Below are positions 9,663 to 18,280 of a DNA stretch of 64,000 nucleotides, piece by piece. The stretch is taken from the NCBI RefSeq assembly GCF_001028625.1, contig NZ_CP011805.1, forward strand, positions 2,279,001 through 2,343,000. The letters run 5' to 3'. This DNA is from Pelagerythrobacter marensis. Lineage in GTDB: Bacteria; Pseudomonadota; Alphaproteobacteria; Sphingomonadales; Sphingomonadaceae. Each line of letters starts with the position of its first letter. Position 1 is the stretch's first letter. Below the pieces are notes generated by a model. The model had not been told where the DNA came from. It worked only from the letters and a program-made list of their open reading frames with translations, and searched no databases. A program made the translations under genes and the position numbers.

Positions 9663-10843
9663 AGCGCTGGCTCGCCTGGGGCGCACTGGGGCTGCTGGTC
9701 CTGGCCGCAATCGGTTTCTTCGCATTCGCGCCCGGAATTGCCGAGCGCGGCATGAACCGGATCGACGGCAAGCCGCTGATCGCGGTTTCCGACGAAGCAC
9801 AGGCGCTGCACGAAACGCTGACGATCGTCGATCTGCATTCCGACACCCTGTTGTGGGATCGCGACCTGCTCTCCCATGCGAATCGCGGGCACGAGGATCT
9901 GCCGCGGATGGAAGCCGGCAACGTCGCGCTGCAGATCTTCTCCAGCGTCACCAAGACGCCGAAAGATCAGAATTACGAGGCGAACGATGCGGATAGCGAC
10001 AATATCACCGCGCTGGTGATCGCGCAGTTGCAGCCGATCCGCACCTGGACATCGCTGCTCGAGCGTTCGCTCTATCATGGCGAGAAGCTCGATCGCGCGG
10101 TGGCGGATGCCAAGGGGCGTTTGCTGAAAGTCGCCGCGCCCGAGGATGTCGCCGGCCTTCTCGCGCGCCGGCAAAGTTCGGCAACCGGCCCGGTGGGCGC
10201 AATGCTCTCGATCGAAGGGTTGCAGAACCTCGAAGGCGATCTCGCCAATCTCGACCGGCTCCACACCGCGGGCTTTCGCATGGCGGGGCTGACCCATTTC
10301 TTCGACAACGATCTTGCCGGGTCGATGCACGGTATCGAGAAGGGCGGGCTGACCGCTAAGGGGCGCGAGGCGATCCGGCGCATGGAAGACCTGGGCATGA
10401 TCGTCGATATCGCGCACTGCAGCCATGCCTGCGTGGCCGACATTCTGGCGATGGCACGGCGCCCGGTCGTCTCCAGCCACGGCGGGGTGCAGGCCACCTG
10501 CAAGGTCAACCGAAACCTCTCCGACGAGGAAATCCGCGGCGTGGCGCGCACCGGTGGCATTATCGGGATCGGGTACTGGGACGCCGCGATCTGCGATACC
10601 TCCCCCCGCGCCGCAGCGCGGGCGATGAAGCACGTGCGCGACCTGGTCGGGATCGAGCATGTGGCACTGGGCAGCGATTACGACGGGGCGACGACCGTGC
10701 GGTTCGACACCAGCCAGCTGGTTCAGGTGACGCAGGCGCTGCTGGACGAAGGATTTACCCACGAAGAGATCCGCGCGGCGATGGGCGGCAATGCCCTGCG
10801 CGTTCTGCAGGCAGGCGTTGCGCCGATGGGGCCGGTCCGATGA
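9659..10843 (+). CDS. Membrane-anchored M19-type (renal) dipeptidase
   Basis: Zinc dipeptidase of peptidase family M19. An N-terminal helix (WLAWGALGLLVLAAIGFFAF) anchors it with the enzyme in the periplasm. The binuclear zinc site is visible: IVDLHSDTLLWD (His and Asp), the bridging Glu in LSIEGLQ, DIAHCSHACVADIL and SSHGGVQA with further His residues, and LGSDYDG near the C-terminus. 394 aa, the usual family length. GTG start in a GTGA overlap with folA and preceded by GGAGGCG. Neighbours give no substrate hint. Confidence 0.92.
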   Translation: MKRWLAWGALGLLVLAAIGFFAFAPGIAERGMNRIDGKPLIAVSDEAQALHETLTIVDLHSDTLLWDRDLLSHANRGHEDLPRMEAGNVALQIFSSVTKTPKDQNYEANDADSDNITALVIAQLQPIRTWTSLLERSLYHGEKLDRAVADAKGRLLKVAAPEDVAGLLARRQSSATGPVGAMLSIEGLQNLEGDLANLDRLHTAGFRMAGLTHFFDNDLAGSMHGIEKGGLTAKGREAIRRMEDLGMIVDIAHCSHACVADILAMARRPVVSSHGGVQATCKVNRNLSDEEIRGVARTGGIIGIGYWDAAICDTSPRAAARAMKHVRDLVGIEHVALGSDYDGATTVRFDTSQLVQVTQALLDEGFTHEEIRAAMGGNALRVLQAGVAPMGPVR

Positions 10844-11766
10844 GGTGGCTCGACCATCGCCAGCCGCTGCCCGAAAGCCTGCGCGGCGCGATCATCGCAC
10901 TGGGCAATTTCGACGGTTTCCACCTCGGCCATCAGGCTGTCGCACGCGAAGCCATCGAATGGGCACGAAGCGAAGGCCGCCCGGCAATCATCGCGACATT
11001 CGATCCGCATCCGGTGCGCTTCTTCAAACCCGACGCGGCCCCATTCCGCCTGACGACGCTGGAACAACGGCAGGAACTCTACCTCGCCGCCGGGGCGACC
11101 GCGATGCTGGTGTTCCATTTCGATGCCGAGCTGGCCGGAACCAGTGCGGAAGATTTCGTCCGCGTCCTGCTGGGCCAACGTCTGGGCGCCGCCGGCGTGG
11201 TCACGGGGGAGGATTTCACCTTCGGCAAGGGGCGCACAGGCAACCGCGCGGTGCTGGAACAGCTGGGCCGCGACGCCGGCATTGCCACACGCGCCGTCGC
11301 CCCGGTGATGGACGGCGGTGCCCCCGTATCCTCCAGCCGCGTGCGCGAGGCATTGCGCGCCGGCGACCCGGAAGAGGCCGCCCGCCTCCTTACCCGCCCC
11401 TTCGCCATTCGCGGAGTCGTGGAGCATGGCGACAAGCGCGGACGTGAAATCGGCTATCCCACCGCCAACATCGCGATCGAAAGCTACCTGCGTCCGCGTT
11501 TCGGCATCTATGCTGTGACCGGCCGGGTGCTCGCCAGCGGACACACACTGACCGGCGCGGCCAATATCGGCGTGCGACCGCAGTTTGCCCCCCCGCGCGA
11601 GTTGCTGGAGCCGCATTTCTTCGATTTCTCCGGCGACCTCTATGGACAGGAGATCGAGGTGGCGTTCCGGCATTTCCTGCGGCCCGAGGCGAAGTTCGCT
11701 TCAATCGCGGAGCTGGTCGAGCAGATGGATCGCGATTGTGCGCAGGCGCGGGATCTTCTGGGCTGA
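10840..11766 (+). CDS. ribF: Bifunctional riboflavin kinase / FMN adenylyltransferase
   Basis: Makes FMN and then FAD from riboflavin. The N-terminal nucleotidyltransferase half has GNFDGFHLGHQAV, TFDPHPVRFF and the GEDFTFGKGR segment. The C-terminal kinase half has FAIRGVVEHGDKRGREIGYPTANI followed by GVANIG-like wording (GAANIGVRPQF). 308 aa. Starts in an ATGA overlap with the dipeptidase. No FMN riboswitch is possible in front of it because there is no leader. Confidence 0.96.
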   Translation: MRWLDHRQPLPESLRGAIIALGNFDGFHLGHQAVAREAIEWARSEGRPAIIATFDPHPVRFFKPDAAPFRLTTLEQRQELYLAAGATAMLVFHFDAELAGTSAEDFVRVLLGQRLGAAGVVTGEDFTFGKGRTGNRAVLEQLGRDAGIATRAVAPVMDGGAPVSSSRVREALRAGDPEEAARLLTRPFAIRGVVEHGDKRGREIGYPTANIAIESYLRPRFGIYAVTGRVLASGHTLTGAANIGVRPQFAPPRELLEPHFFDFSGDLYGQEIEVAFRHFLRPEAKFASIAELVEQMDRDCAQARDLLG

Positions 11767-12830
11767 TGCGCTGGCTGCGCTATCTCGCATTCGCGGCGGC
11801 ACTGGCCTTCCTTGTCCTGACAGTGGTCAACGCCAGCTGGCTTGCGCCCGAACCCAAAGGCGCGGTGAAGCTGATCGCCAACGGCGGGCTGCGCCAGCTC
11901 GCCGCCCCCGATGCCCCGGTGGGTGCCGACAGGGATGCCGAGGTGGATGCGCCCTGTCCCGGCACGCGAATCGAACAGCCGGCGCACGACTATCTGGAAA
12001 ACACCGCCCCTTCGATCGCGCGGGCGGCGAAGCTGGGCGCGCAGGTCATCGCAATCGACGTGGCATCGACTGCCGATGGGCAGATCGCGCTGTTTGCCGA
12101 CCAAATGCTCGATTGCCGAACCGACGGCAGCGGGGCGGTAAGCGAAACCGCGATGGCAGCGCTCAAGGCGCTCGATGCCGGCCACGGCTATAGCGCGGAA
12201 GGCGGGACCTATCCGCTGCGCGGGTCCGGCACAGGCGCGATACCCAGCCTGGACGAGGCGATTCGCGCGGCAGGCCGCGCTCGCCTGCTCTATCGCTTTA
12301 CGGGCCAGGAAGCGCAGGAGGCGGATCGGCTCGCCGCCGCGCTGCGTGCGGCGGGCCGCGACCCGGTGGCTGCCGGCGACGGCTTCTACGGTTCGCCCGC
12401 GCCGATCGCGCGAATCGCGCAGATCCATCCCGATGCCTGGGCTTTCTCGCCGGAAAGCGCCCGGAAATGCACCAGCGCCTACATGTGGCAGGGATGGTTC
12501 GGGATCGTGCCCGCCGCCTGCCGTGGCGGGACGATGACGATCCCGCTCGATCGCCAATGGGCCTTCGCCGGCTGGCCCAATCGGCTGATCGCGCGGATGG
12601 AGGAGGCCGGGGCACGGATCGTCGTCGTAACGGGCGGCGATGCGGCGGCCCCTGCCGGGCTGACATTCCCCGAGCAGTTGGGCGACATTCCCGCCAGCTT
12701 CAACGGCTACGCCTTCGTGGACGACGGCTTCACCGTCATCCCCGCGCTGATCAACCGGTTCGACGACCGTTCGCAGGCAGAAATCGACGCCGCGCAGGCC
12801 GCGCTCGAACGGCGGCGGGCCGCGCGGTGA
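11766..12830 (+). CDS. GDPD-fold protein with degenerate active site (putative pseudo-phosphodiesterase)
   Basis: 354-aa protein with an N-terminal membrane helix (WLRYLAFAAALAFLVLTVV). Residues ~70-130 match the layout of glycerophosphodiester phosphodiesterase domains: HDYLENTAPSIARAAKLGA, then IDVASTADGQIALFADQMLDCRTDGSG. The usual catalytic elements are altered. In the family the HRG...ENT His-Arg pair, the E-x-D metal ligands and the HD dyad are expected; here the first is HDY, the second AID, and the third FAD. GWFGIVP and a TMTIPL segment follow. It starts in a TGATG overlap with ribF and precedes ileS. Fold is likely; enzymatic activity is doubtful. Confidence 0.7.
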   Translation: MRWLRYLAFAAALAFLVLTVVNASWLAPEPKGAVKLIANGGLRQLAAPDAPVGADRDAEVDAPCPGTRIEQPAHDYLENTAPSIARAAKLGAQVIAIDVASTADGQIALFADQMLDCRTDGSGAVSETAMAALKALDAGHGYSAEGGTYPLRGSGTGAIPSLDEAIRAAGRARLLYRFTGQEAQEADRLAAALRAAGRDPVAAGDGFYGSPAPIARIAQIHPDAWAFSPESARKCTSAYMWQGWFGIVPAACRGGTMTIPLDRQWAFAGWPNRLIARMEEAGARIVVVTGGDAAAPAGLTFPEQLGDIPASFNGYAFVDDGFTVIPALINRFDDRSQAEIDAAQAALERRRAAR

Positions 12831-12879
12831 CGCGAACCGGCTTTATCGCGCGCGGCAATTGCCCTAACGGCCCATCCGC

Positions 12880-15792
12880 ATGACTGAACAGCGCGACTAT
12901 AAAGACACGGTCTTCCTGCCCAGGACCGATTTCCCCATGAAGGCCGGCCTTCCGCAGAAGGAGCCGGGCATTCTCGCGCGCTGGGAAGAACAGGACATCT
13001 ATCGCACGCTGCGCGAGGAACGCGCGGGGCGCGAGACGTTCGTGCTCCACGACGGGCCGCCCTACGCCAATGGCGACATGCATATCGGCCATGCGCTCAA
13101 CCACGTGCTGAAGGACATGGTGGTGCGCACGCAGACGCTGCTGGGCAAGGACGCGCCTTACGTGCCCGGCTGGGACTGCCACGGCCTGCCGATCGAATGG
13201 AAGGTGGAGGAACAGTACCGCAAGAAGAAGCTGAACAAGGACGAGGTGCCCCCGGCGGAATTCCGCGCCGAATGCCGCGCCTATGCGCAGCACTGGGTCG
13301 ATACGCAGCGCGAACAGCTCAAACGGCTGGGCATTAACGGCGACTGGGACAATCCCTACCTGACGATGGATTTCGGGGCCGAGGCGACAATCGTCGCCGA
13401 GCTGATGAAATTCGCCGAGGCGGGCAATCTCTACCGCGGCGCCAAGCCGGTGATGTGGAGCCCGGTGGAAAAGACCGCGCTGGCCGAAGCCGAAGTCGAG
13501 TACGAGGATATCACCTCGACCCAGATCGACGTGGCGTTCGAAATCGTCGAGAGCCCGATCCCCGAACTAATCGGCGCCCACGCGGTGATCTGGACGACCA
13601 CGCCGTGGACGATCCCGGTCAACCAGGCTTTGGCCTATGGGCCGGAGATTGAATATGTCCTGCGCGATGTCGATGGGCGCCGGCTCTTGCTGGCTGCGTC
13701 GCTGGCCGACGAAACCCTCCATCGTCTCGCGGGTGGAAGCGACACCCCGGATCAAGCTCAGGGGGAAACGGTCTGGCGCGGCAAGGGCTCTGACCTCGCC
13801 GGCACCGTCGCCCGCCACCCGATCGCCAAGCTCGTGAGTCCCCGCGAAGGCGGGGACCTCAGCCGATCGCGCGCGACGTCCGACCAGGGGGCCCAAGGTC
13901 CCCGCCTTCGCGGGGACTCGCAGGCGATCGAGTTCTTCCTCAAGCCCCGCCCGCTGCTCGCCGGCGATTTCGTCACGACTGACTCGGGCACCGGCCTCGT
14001 CCACATGGCGCCCGATCACGGCGAGGACGACTTCGCATTGTGCAAGGCGCACGGCCTGACGCCCAAGTTCGTGGTCGAAGCCGATGGCCGCTATCGCGAC
14101 GACTGGGCCTGGCTCGGCGGCGACGACGAACGGCGCATGTCGGTCATCAATCCGAAGTTCAATGCGCCAGACGGCCCGATCTGTTCGGACTTGCGCGAAG
14201 CGGGCGCGCTGCTTTCGGCCAGCGCCGACTACAAGCATTCCTACCCCCATTCGTGGCGGTCCAAGGCCAAGGTCATCTATCGCTGCACCCCGCAGTGGTT
14301 CGTGCCGATGGACCGCGAGCTCGATGGTGGCGGCACGCTGCGCAGCCGGGCGATGCAGGCGATCGACGATACCCGCTTCGTGCCCGAAAAGGGCCGCAAC
14401 CGCATCGGCGCGATGGTGGAGGGGCGACCCGACTGGGTTCTTTCGCGCCAGCGCGCCTGGGGCGTGCCGATCACGCTGTTCGTCGACCGCAAGACCGGCG
14501 AATACCTCGCCGACCCGGCGGTCAACGCGCGGATCGTGGAGGCCGTGCGCGCGAAAGGCGTCGATGCCTGGACGGAAGAAGCCGCCGCCGACCTGCTCGG
14601 CCCCGATTACGACCCGGCGGATTACGAACGGGTGACCGACATTCTCGACGTGTGGTTCGATTCGGGCTGCACGCACGCCTTCGTGCTCGAAAGCGGGCGC
14701 TGGCCCGAACTGCGCTGGCCGGCGGACCTCTACCTCGAAGGGTCGGACCAGCATCGCGGCTGGTTCCAATCCTCGCTGCTCGAAGCCTGCGCCACGCGCG
14801 GGCGGGCGCCTTACGATGCCGTGCTCACCCACGGCTTCACGATGGCGCGCGACGGCAAGAAGATGTCGAAATCGCTCGGCAACACCGTCGATCCGAACAA
14901 GGTGATGCAGCAGTATGGGGCGGATATCATCCGCCTCTGGGCGCTATCGGTGGACTTTACCGAGGATCACCGGATCGGCGACGAGATCCTGAAAGGGGTC
15001 GCCGACCAGTATCGCAAGCTGCGCAACACCTTCCGCTACATGCTCGGCGCGCTCGACGGGTTCGACCGCGATGCGGAAGGCGTGGACCCGGCCCAAATGC
15101 CGGAGCTGGAGCGCTATGTCCTGGGCGAACTCCACGCGCTCGACGCCACGCTGCGCCGCGCGATCGCCGATTTCGATTTCAACGAATATACCCGCGCGCT
15201 GGTCGATTTCGCGAACGAGGACCTTTCGGCCTTCTTCTTCGATATCCGCAAGGACAGCCTCTATTGCGACGGCGAAGGCGACTTGCGCCGCCGCGCCTAT
15301 CGCACCGTGCTCGACATCCTGTTCCACGCGCTGGTGCGCTATGCCGCCCCGGTTCTGGTGTTCACGGCGGAAGAAGTGTGGACGACCCGCTTCCCCGATC
15401 GCGGCAGCGTGCACCTGCTCGAACTGTCGCCGATGCCCGAAAGCTGGGTCGATCCGGCCCTCGCCGACCGCTTCGGCAAGCTGCGCGACTTGCGCGAACA
15501 GGTGATGGAAGCAATCGAGCCGTTGCGGCGAGAAAAGACGATCCGCTCCGGCCTCGAAGCGGCAGTCACCGTGCCCGCGGGCGCCGTGCCCGATGGCTTC
15601 GGCGATGCCGATCTGGCGGAGCTGTTCATCACCGCGTCAGTCGCGCGCGGGCAGGGCGACGGCGTGACCGTGACGCGCACCGAAGACCACAAATGCGGCC
15701 GCTGCTGGCGGCTCCTGCCCGAAGTGGCGGAAGACGGCGCGCTGTGCGGGCGCTGCGAAGATGTGATCGCACGAATGGACGATGCGGCATGA
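12880..15792 (+). CDS. ileS: Isoleucyl-tRNA synthetase with an in-frame palindromic insert
   Basis: Charges tRNA-Ile. The 970-aa protein has the class I HIGH motif at 68-71 (ANGDMHIGHALNH), KMSKS at ~661-665 (DGKKMSKSLGN), the editing-domain signature GTGLVHMAPDHGEDDF at ~370-385, and a C-terminal zinc site CGRC...CGRC. Residues ~320-347 are encoded by an 84-bp near-palindromic element that does not look like IleRS sequence. A smaller hairpin-derived stretch (SDTPDQAQGE) lies at ~288-297. Both fall just before the editing signature and keep the frame. A 49-bp gap separates it from the previous gene; there is no room for a T-box. Confidence 0.97.
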   Translation: MTEQRDYKDTVFLPRTDFPMKAGLPQKEPGILARWEEQDIYRTLREERAGRETFVLHDGPPYANGDMHIGHALNHVLKDMVVRTQTLLGKDAPYVPGWDCHGLPIEWKVEEQYRKKKLNKDEVPPAEFRAECRAYAQHWVDTQREQLKRLGINGDWDNPYLTMDFGAEATIVAELMKFAEAGNLYRGAKPVMWSPVEKTALAEAEVEYEDITSTQIDVAFEIVESPIPELIGAHAVIWTTTPWTIPVNQALAYGPEIEYVLRDVDGRRLLLAASLADETLHRLAGGSDTPDQAQGETVWRGKGSDLAGTVARHPIAKLVSPREGGDLSRSRATSDQGAQGPRLRGDSQAIEFFLKPRPLLAGDFVTTDSGTGLVHMAPDHGEDDFALCKAHGLTPKFVVEADGRYRDDWAWLGGDDERRMSVINPKFNAPDGPICSDLREAGALLSASADYKHSYPHSWRSKAKVIYRCTPQWFVPMDRELDGGGTLRSRAMQAIDDTRFVPEKGRNRIGAMVEGRPDWVLSRQRAWGVPITLFVDRKTGEYLADPAVNARIVEAVRAKGVDAWTEEAAADLLGPDYDPADYERVTDILDVWFDSGCTHAFVLESGRWPELRWPADLYLEGSDQHRGWFQSSLLEACATRGRAPYDAVLTHGFTMARDGKKMSKSLGNTVDPNKVMQQYGADIIRLWALSVDFTEDHRIGDEILKGVADQYRKLRNTFRYMLGALDGFDRDAEGVDPAQMPELERYVLGELHALDATLRRAIADFDFNEYTRALVDFANEDLSAFFFDIRKDSLYCDGEGDLRRRAYRTVLDILFHALVRYAAPVLVFTAEEVWTTRFPDRGSVHLLELSPMPESWVDPALADRFGKLRDLREQVMEAIEPLRREKTIRSGLEAAVTVPAGAVPDGFGDADLAELFITASVARGQGDGVTVTRTEDHKCGRCWRLLPEVAEDGALCGRCEDVIARMDDAA
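13745..13764. repeat. Small imperfect hairpin inside ileS
   Basis: CCCCGGA-TCAAGC-TCAGGGG, seven paired positions with one mismatch. It resembles the CCCCGGATCAAG-type dispersed hairpins frequent in sphingomonad intergenic regions (recollection, not searched). It is in frame and encodes TPDQAQG-like residues 70 bp before the large palindrome. Confidence 0.35.
13836..13919. repeat. 84-bp palindromic element inserted in frame in ileS
   Basis: Two perfectly complementary 24-bp arms at 13836-13859 and 13896-13919 flank a 36-bp spacer. Each arm contains its own 8-bp hairpin (GTCCCCGC-GAAG-GCGGGGAC). The element is 84 bp, exactly 28 codons, and keeps the ileS frame open. It encodes a hydrophilic Gly/Arg/Ser-rich stretch (SPREGGD...RLRGDS). 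The form recalls REP/BIME elements and the coding-region Rickettsia palindromic elements. No other copy was noticed in this window. Confidence 0.85.
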
Positions 15793-16319
15793 ACAGGGTC
15801 ACGAAATTTCGCCTGATCGGGTTCGTGGTGGCCGTCGTGCTGTTCCTGGCCGACCAGGCGATGAAGCACCACGTCACCCAGACGCTGGCGATGAAGCGGG
15901 GCGACGTGGTCGAACTGCTGCCCTTCTTCGATTTTCGCATGACCTACAATTTCGGCATCTCGCTGGGCATGTTCCAGGCCGATTCGATGGAAATGCGCTG
16001 GATGCTGGTCGGGGTGACCAGCCTGATCGCACTCGTCGTCACCGTGTGGATGCTGCGCGAGAAGGTGCTGGGCGAAATCCTGGGGCTTGCCCTGATCCTG
16101 GGCGGCGCGCTGGGCAATATCCGCGACCGGTACGAATACGGCTATGTCATCGATTACGCCGATCTGCATTTCGGCGAGTTTCGCCCCTTCCTGATCTTCA
16201 ACATCGCCGATGCCGCGATCACCATCGGCGTCCTGATTATCCTTGCCCGCGCGTTTTTCCTGCGCGACAAGGAGGAAACATCCCAAACCGAGACGGCGCC
16301 CGACGCCGCGGAGAGCTGA
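15789..16319 (+). CDS. lspA: Lipoprotein signal peptidase (signal peptidase II)
   Basis: Inner-membrane aspartyl protease that cleaves prolipoprotein signal peptides. The 176-aa protein has four TM segments, TYNFGISLGMF, the conserved GGALGNIRDR with the first catalytic Asp, and FLIFNIADAAI with the second. A polar acidic tail follows the last helix. Start in an ATGA overlap with ileS. The ileS-lspA pairing is widespread in bacteria. Its downstream neighbour is itself a lipoprotein. Confidence 0.96.
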   Translation: MNRVTKFRLIGFVVAVVLFLADQAMKHHVTQTLAMKRGDVVELLPFFDFRMTYNFGISLGMFQADSMEMRWMLVGVTSLIALVVTVWMLREKVLGEILGLALILGGALGNIRDRYEYGYVIDYADLHFGEFRPFLIFNIADAAITIGVLIILARAFFLRDKEETSQTETAPDAAES

Positions 16320-16320
16320 T

Positions 16321-16749
16321 ATGAGCCATTTTTCGAGGCGCAAAGCGACCACCATCGCCCTTCTTTCCGGCGCGAGCGCCATGCTGGCCGCGTGCGGCAG
16401 CGACGGCGGCATTCTCGCCCGCGAACGGCCTGACGAATTCGCAGTCCAGCGGCAGGCTCCGCTGGTCGTGCCGCCCGATTTCAACCTCGTGCCCCCCGCC
16501 CCCGGCGCGCCGCGCCCGGCAGAAGGCACTGCGGGCGAGCAGGCGCTGGAGGCGCTGTTCGGCGGCCCGGCACCGCGCAGCGCGGTCGAAACCAGCGTTC
16601 TCGACCGTGCGGGCGCGGCCGAACCCGGCATCCGCTCCACCGTCGGCGATCCGGAAACCAATACGGTCGCCAAAGGCAGCGTGACCCGCGACATCGTCGC
16701 CGCGCCCGAGGGTGACGGTCAGTATGCCCAGGCGGTTATTCCGGGCTGA
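16321..16749 (+). CDS. BamF-type DUF3035 lipoprotein
   Basis: 142-aa lipoprotein: signal sequence with lipobox LAAC (Cys ~25) followed by a mostly disordered Ala/Pro/Gly-rich chain. The conserved segment RPDEFAVQRQAPLVVPPDFNLVPP is the DUF3035 core, the domain of BamF described in the Caulobacter BAM outer-membrane assembly complex. The remainder is low in predicted secondary structure, as expected for the family. It begins one base after the lspA stop, which suits a lipoprotein needing LspA. BamF role is by family; not shown here. Confidence 0.8.
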   Translation: MSHFSRRKATTIALLSGASAMLAACGSDGGILARERPDEFAVQRQAPLVVPPDFNLVPPAPGAPRPAEGTAGEQALEALFGGPAPRSAVETSVLDRAGAAEPGIRSTVGDPETNTVAKGSVTRDIVAAPEGDGQYAQAVIPG

Positions 16750-16762
16750 GCCACACTGTTTC

Positions 16763-16795
16763 CGCCGGCGCGGGGCGTAGGCCCCCCCCCCGGCG
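16763..16795. terminator. Possible terminator between convergent genes, with a C10 run
   Basis: CGCCG ... CGGCG flanks a GGGG and a run of ten C (16782-16791), so a GC stem can form, but there is no clear T tract. It sits between bamF and the convergent CNNM gene. The homopolymer is also a likely sequencing-error or slippage site. Confidence 0.3.
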
Positions 16796-16825
16796 ATGCT
16801 GGTATGCATGTGATATGCGGCTGGC

Positions 16826-18118
16826 CTATTCGGCCGCGACCAGCACCTTGTCGATCTTGCGCCCATCCATATCGACGACTTCGAATCGCCAGCCCTGATC
16901 GGTGAAGGTTTCCCCTTCCTGCGGCAGATTCTTGAGGACCGAAAGCACGTAGCCGGCGACGGTCGCGAACTCGCGATCCTCGCCGTATTCGAGGCCCAGG
17001 CGGTCGGCCAGGTCGTCCGCAGGCAGCGCGCCCGATACCAGCAGCGATCCGTCGGCACGTTCGACGATACCGGGCTGTTCGCCCTGGTCCTGATCGCTGA
17101 CGAACTGGCCGGCGATCGCCGTTAGCAGGTCGGACGGAGTGACGATCCCGTCGAGATGGCCGTATTCGTCATGCACCATCGCCATCGCGACTTCCGACTG
17201 CTGCAGAACGCGCAGCGCATCCATCGCGTCGAGCTGGTCCGGGACGACTTCCGCCTGACGCATGATCGCGCGCGGCGACACCGTTTGGCCCGCGACCATT
17301 CGTGCCAGCACTTCGCGCACTTTGACCACGCCCACGATCCTGTCGGGGGAGCCATCCGCCACCGGCAGCAACGAGTGCGGGCTCGCGTCGATCGCGGCGC
17401 GCATTTCGGTCTCGTCGGCATCGACGTGAACCCAGTCGAGTTCCGTCCGCGGCGTCATCACATCGCGCACCGGTTTTTCGGCCAGCCGGACGACGCCGGC
17501 CAGGATCTGATGCTGATCGACCTCGATTACGCCCGACCGGGTCGCCTCGGCAAAGATCATGTGCAGTTCCTCGGCCGTAACGCTCGATTGTCCGCCAGGC
17601 CGGACGCCGAGCAGCCGAATCAGAAGGCCCGACGATGTATCGAGCAGCCACACCAGCGGCGCAGCGACGCGGGCGAGGAATGCCATCGGCCGCGCCATGA
17701 CCAGCGCAATCGGGACTGCGGCGCGCAAAGCGACCTGCTTGGGCACCAGCTCACCCACCACGAGGCTGCCGTATGTCGTCAGCGCGATAACCACCGCGAA
17801 GCCTGCCTCGTCCGCATAGGCCGGCGACAGCCCCAGCGCCTCAAGCCGTTCGCCGACCGGCCCGCCGAGGCTGGAGCCTGAATAGGCGCCGGCGATAATG
17901 CCGACGAGCGTGATGCCGATCTGCACGGTCGAAAGGAACTTGCCCGGATCGGCGGCCAGCGCGATCGCAGTCGCAGCGGCGCTGCTTCCCTTGTCCGCCG
18001 CGGACGTGAGCCGCGCCGTGCGGGCCGAAACGATCGCCAGTTCGGACATCGCGAACACGCCGTTGAGCAGGATCAGCCCGGCGATAATGAGCAAGTCTGG
18101 CCAGGGGAAAGGTGTCAC
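16826..18118 (-). CDS. CNNM/CBS/CorC-domain membrane transporter (HlyC/CorC family)
   Basis: Putative divalent cation (Mg2+/Co2+) exporter or resistance protein. Order: a CNNM transmembrane domain (LLIIAGLILLNGVFAMSELAIVSAR, FLSTVQIGITLVGIIAGAYSG, VVGELVPKQVALR), a pair of CBS domains beginning RDVMTPRTELDWV, and a C-terminal CorC_HlyC domain (DREFATVAGYVLSVLKNLP). GTG at 18118 (VTPFPWPDLL) places the first helix as in homologs. An ATG at 18160 would add a 14-residue basic leader and also lacks a clear ribosome site, so the start is uncertain. About 430 aa. Confidence 0.9.
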   Translation of the reverse strand: MTPFPWPDLLIIAGLILLNGVFAMSELAIVSARTARLTSAADKGSSAAATAIALAADPGKFLSTVQIGITLVGIIAGAYSGSSLGGPVGERLEALGLSPAYADEAGFAVVIALTTYGSLVVGELVPKQVALRAAVPIALVMARPMAFLARVAAPLVWLLDTSSGLLIRLLGVRPGGQSSVTAEELHMIFAEATRSGVIEVDQHQILAGVVRLAEKPVRDVMTPRTELDWVHVDADETEMRAAIDASPHSLLPVADGSPDRIVGVVKVREVLARMVAGQTVSPRAIMRQAEVVPDQLDAMDALRVLQQSEVAMAMVHDEYGHLDGIVTPSDLLTAIAGQFVSDQDQGEQPGIVERADGSLLVSGALPADDLADRLGLEYGEDREFATVAGYVLSVLKNLPQEGETFTDQGWRFEVVDMDGRKIDKVLVAAE

Positions 18119-18280
18119 GCCGCGATCGCTAGCACAAATGCCGCGCCGCGCCAGCCTCATGTACACGCAGCGTTGACGGGAACGGGGAACAGGCGCACCC
18201 TTGCGGCGTTTCGCAATGGCGAGACGGGGGGCCATCCGGCCCCGACGGCTCAATGCGTTTGCAGCAGAGGGGAATTACCC

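Noticed and set aside
10800..10839. FMN riboswitch in front of ribF
   Set aside because: The ribF start overlaps the previous gene; no leader exists.
12831..12879. Possible T-box or other leader in front of ileS
   Set aside because: Only 49 bp lie between the genes and no hairpin or T-box sequence is seen.
14040..16319. Very long open frame in a second frame across ileS and into lspA
   Set aside because: It is an effect of high GC at third positions; its only convincing part is the lspA end, and the rest is Arg/Ala/Gly-rich shadow of ileS.
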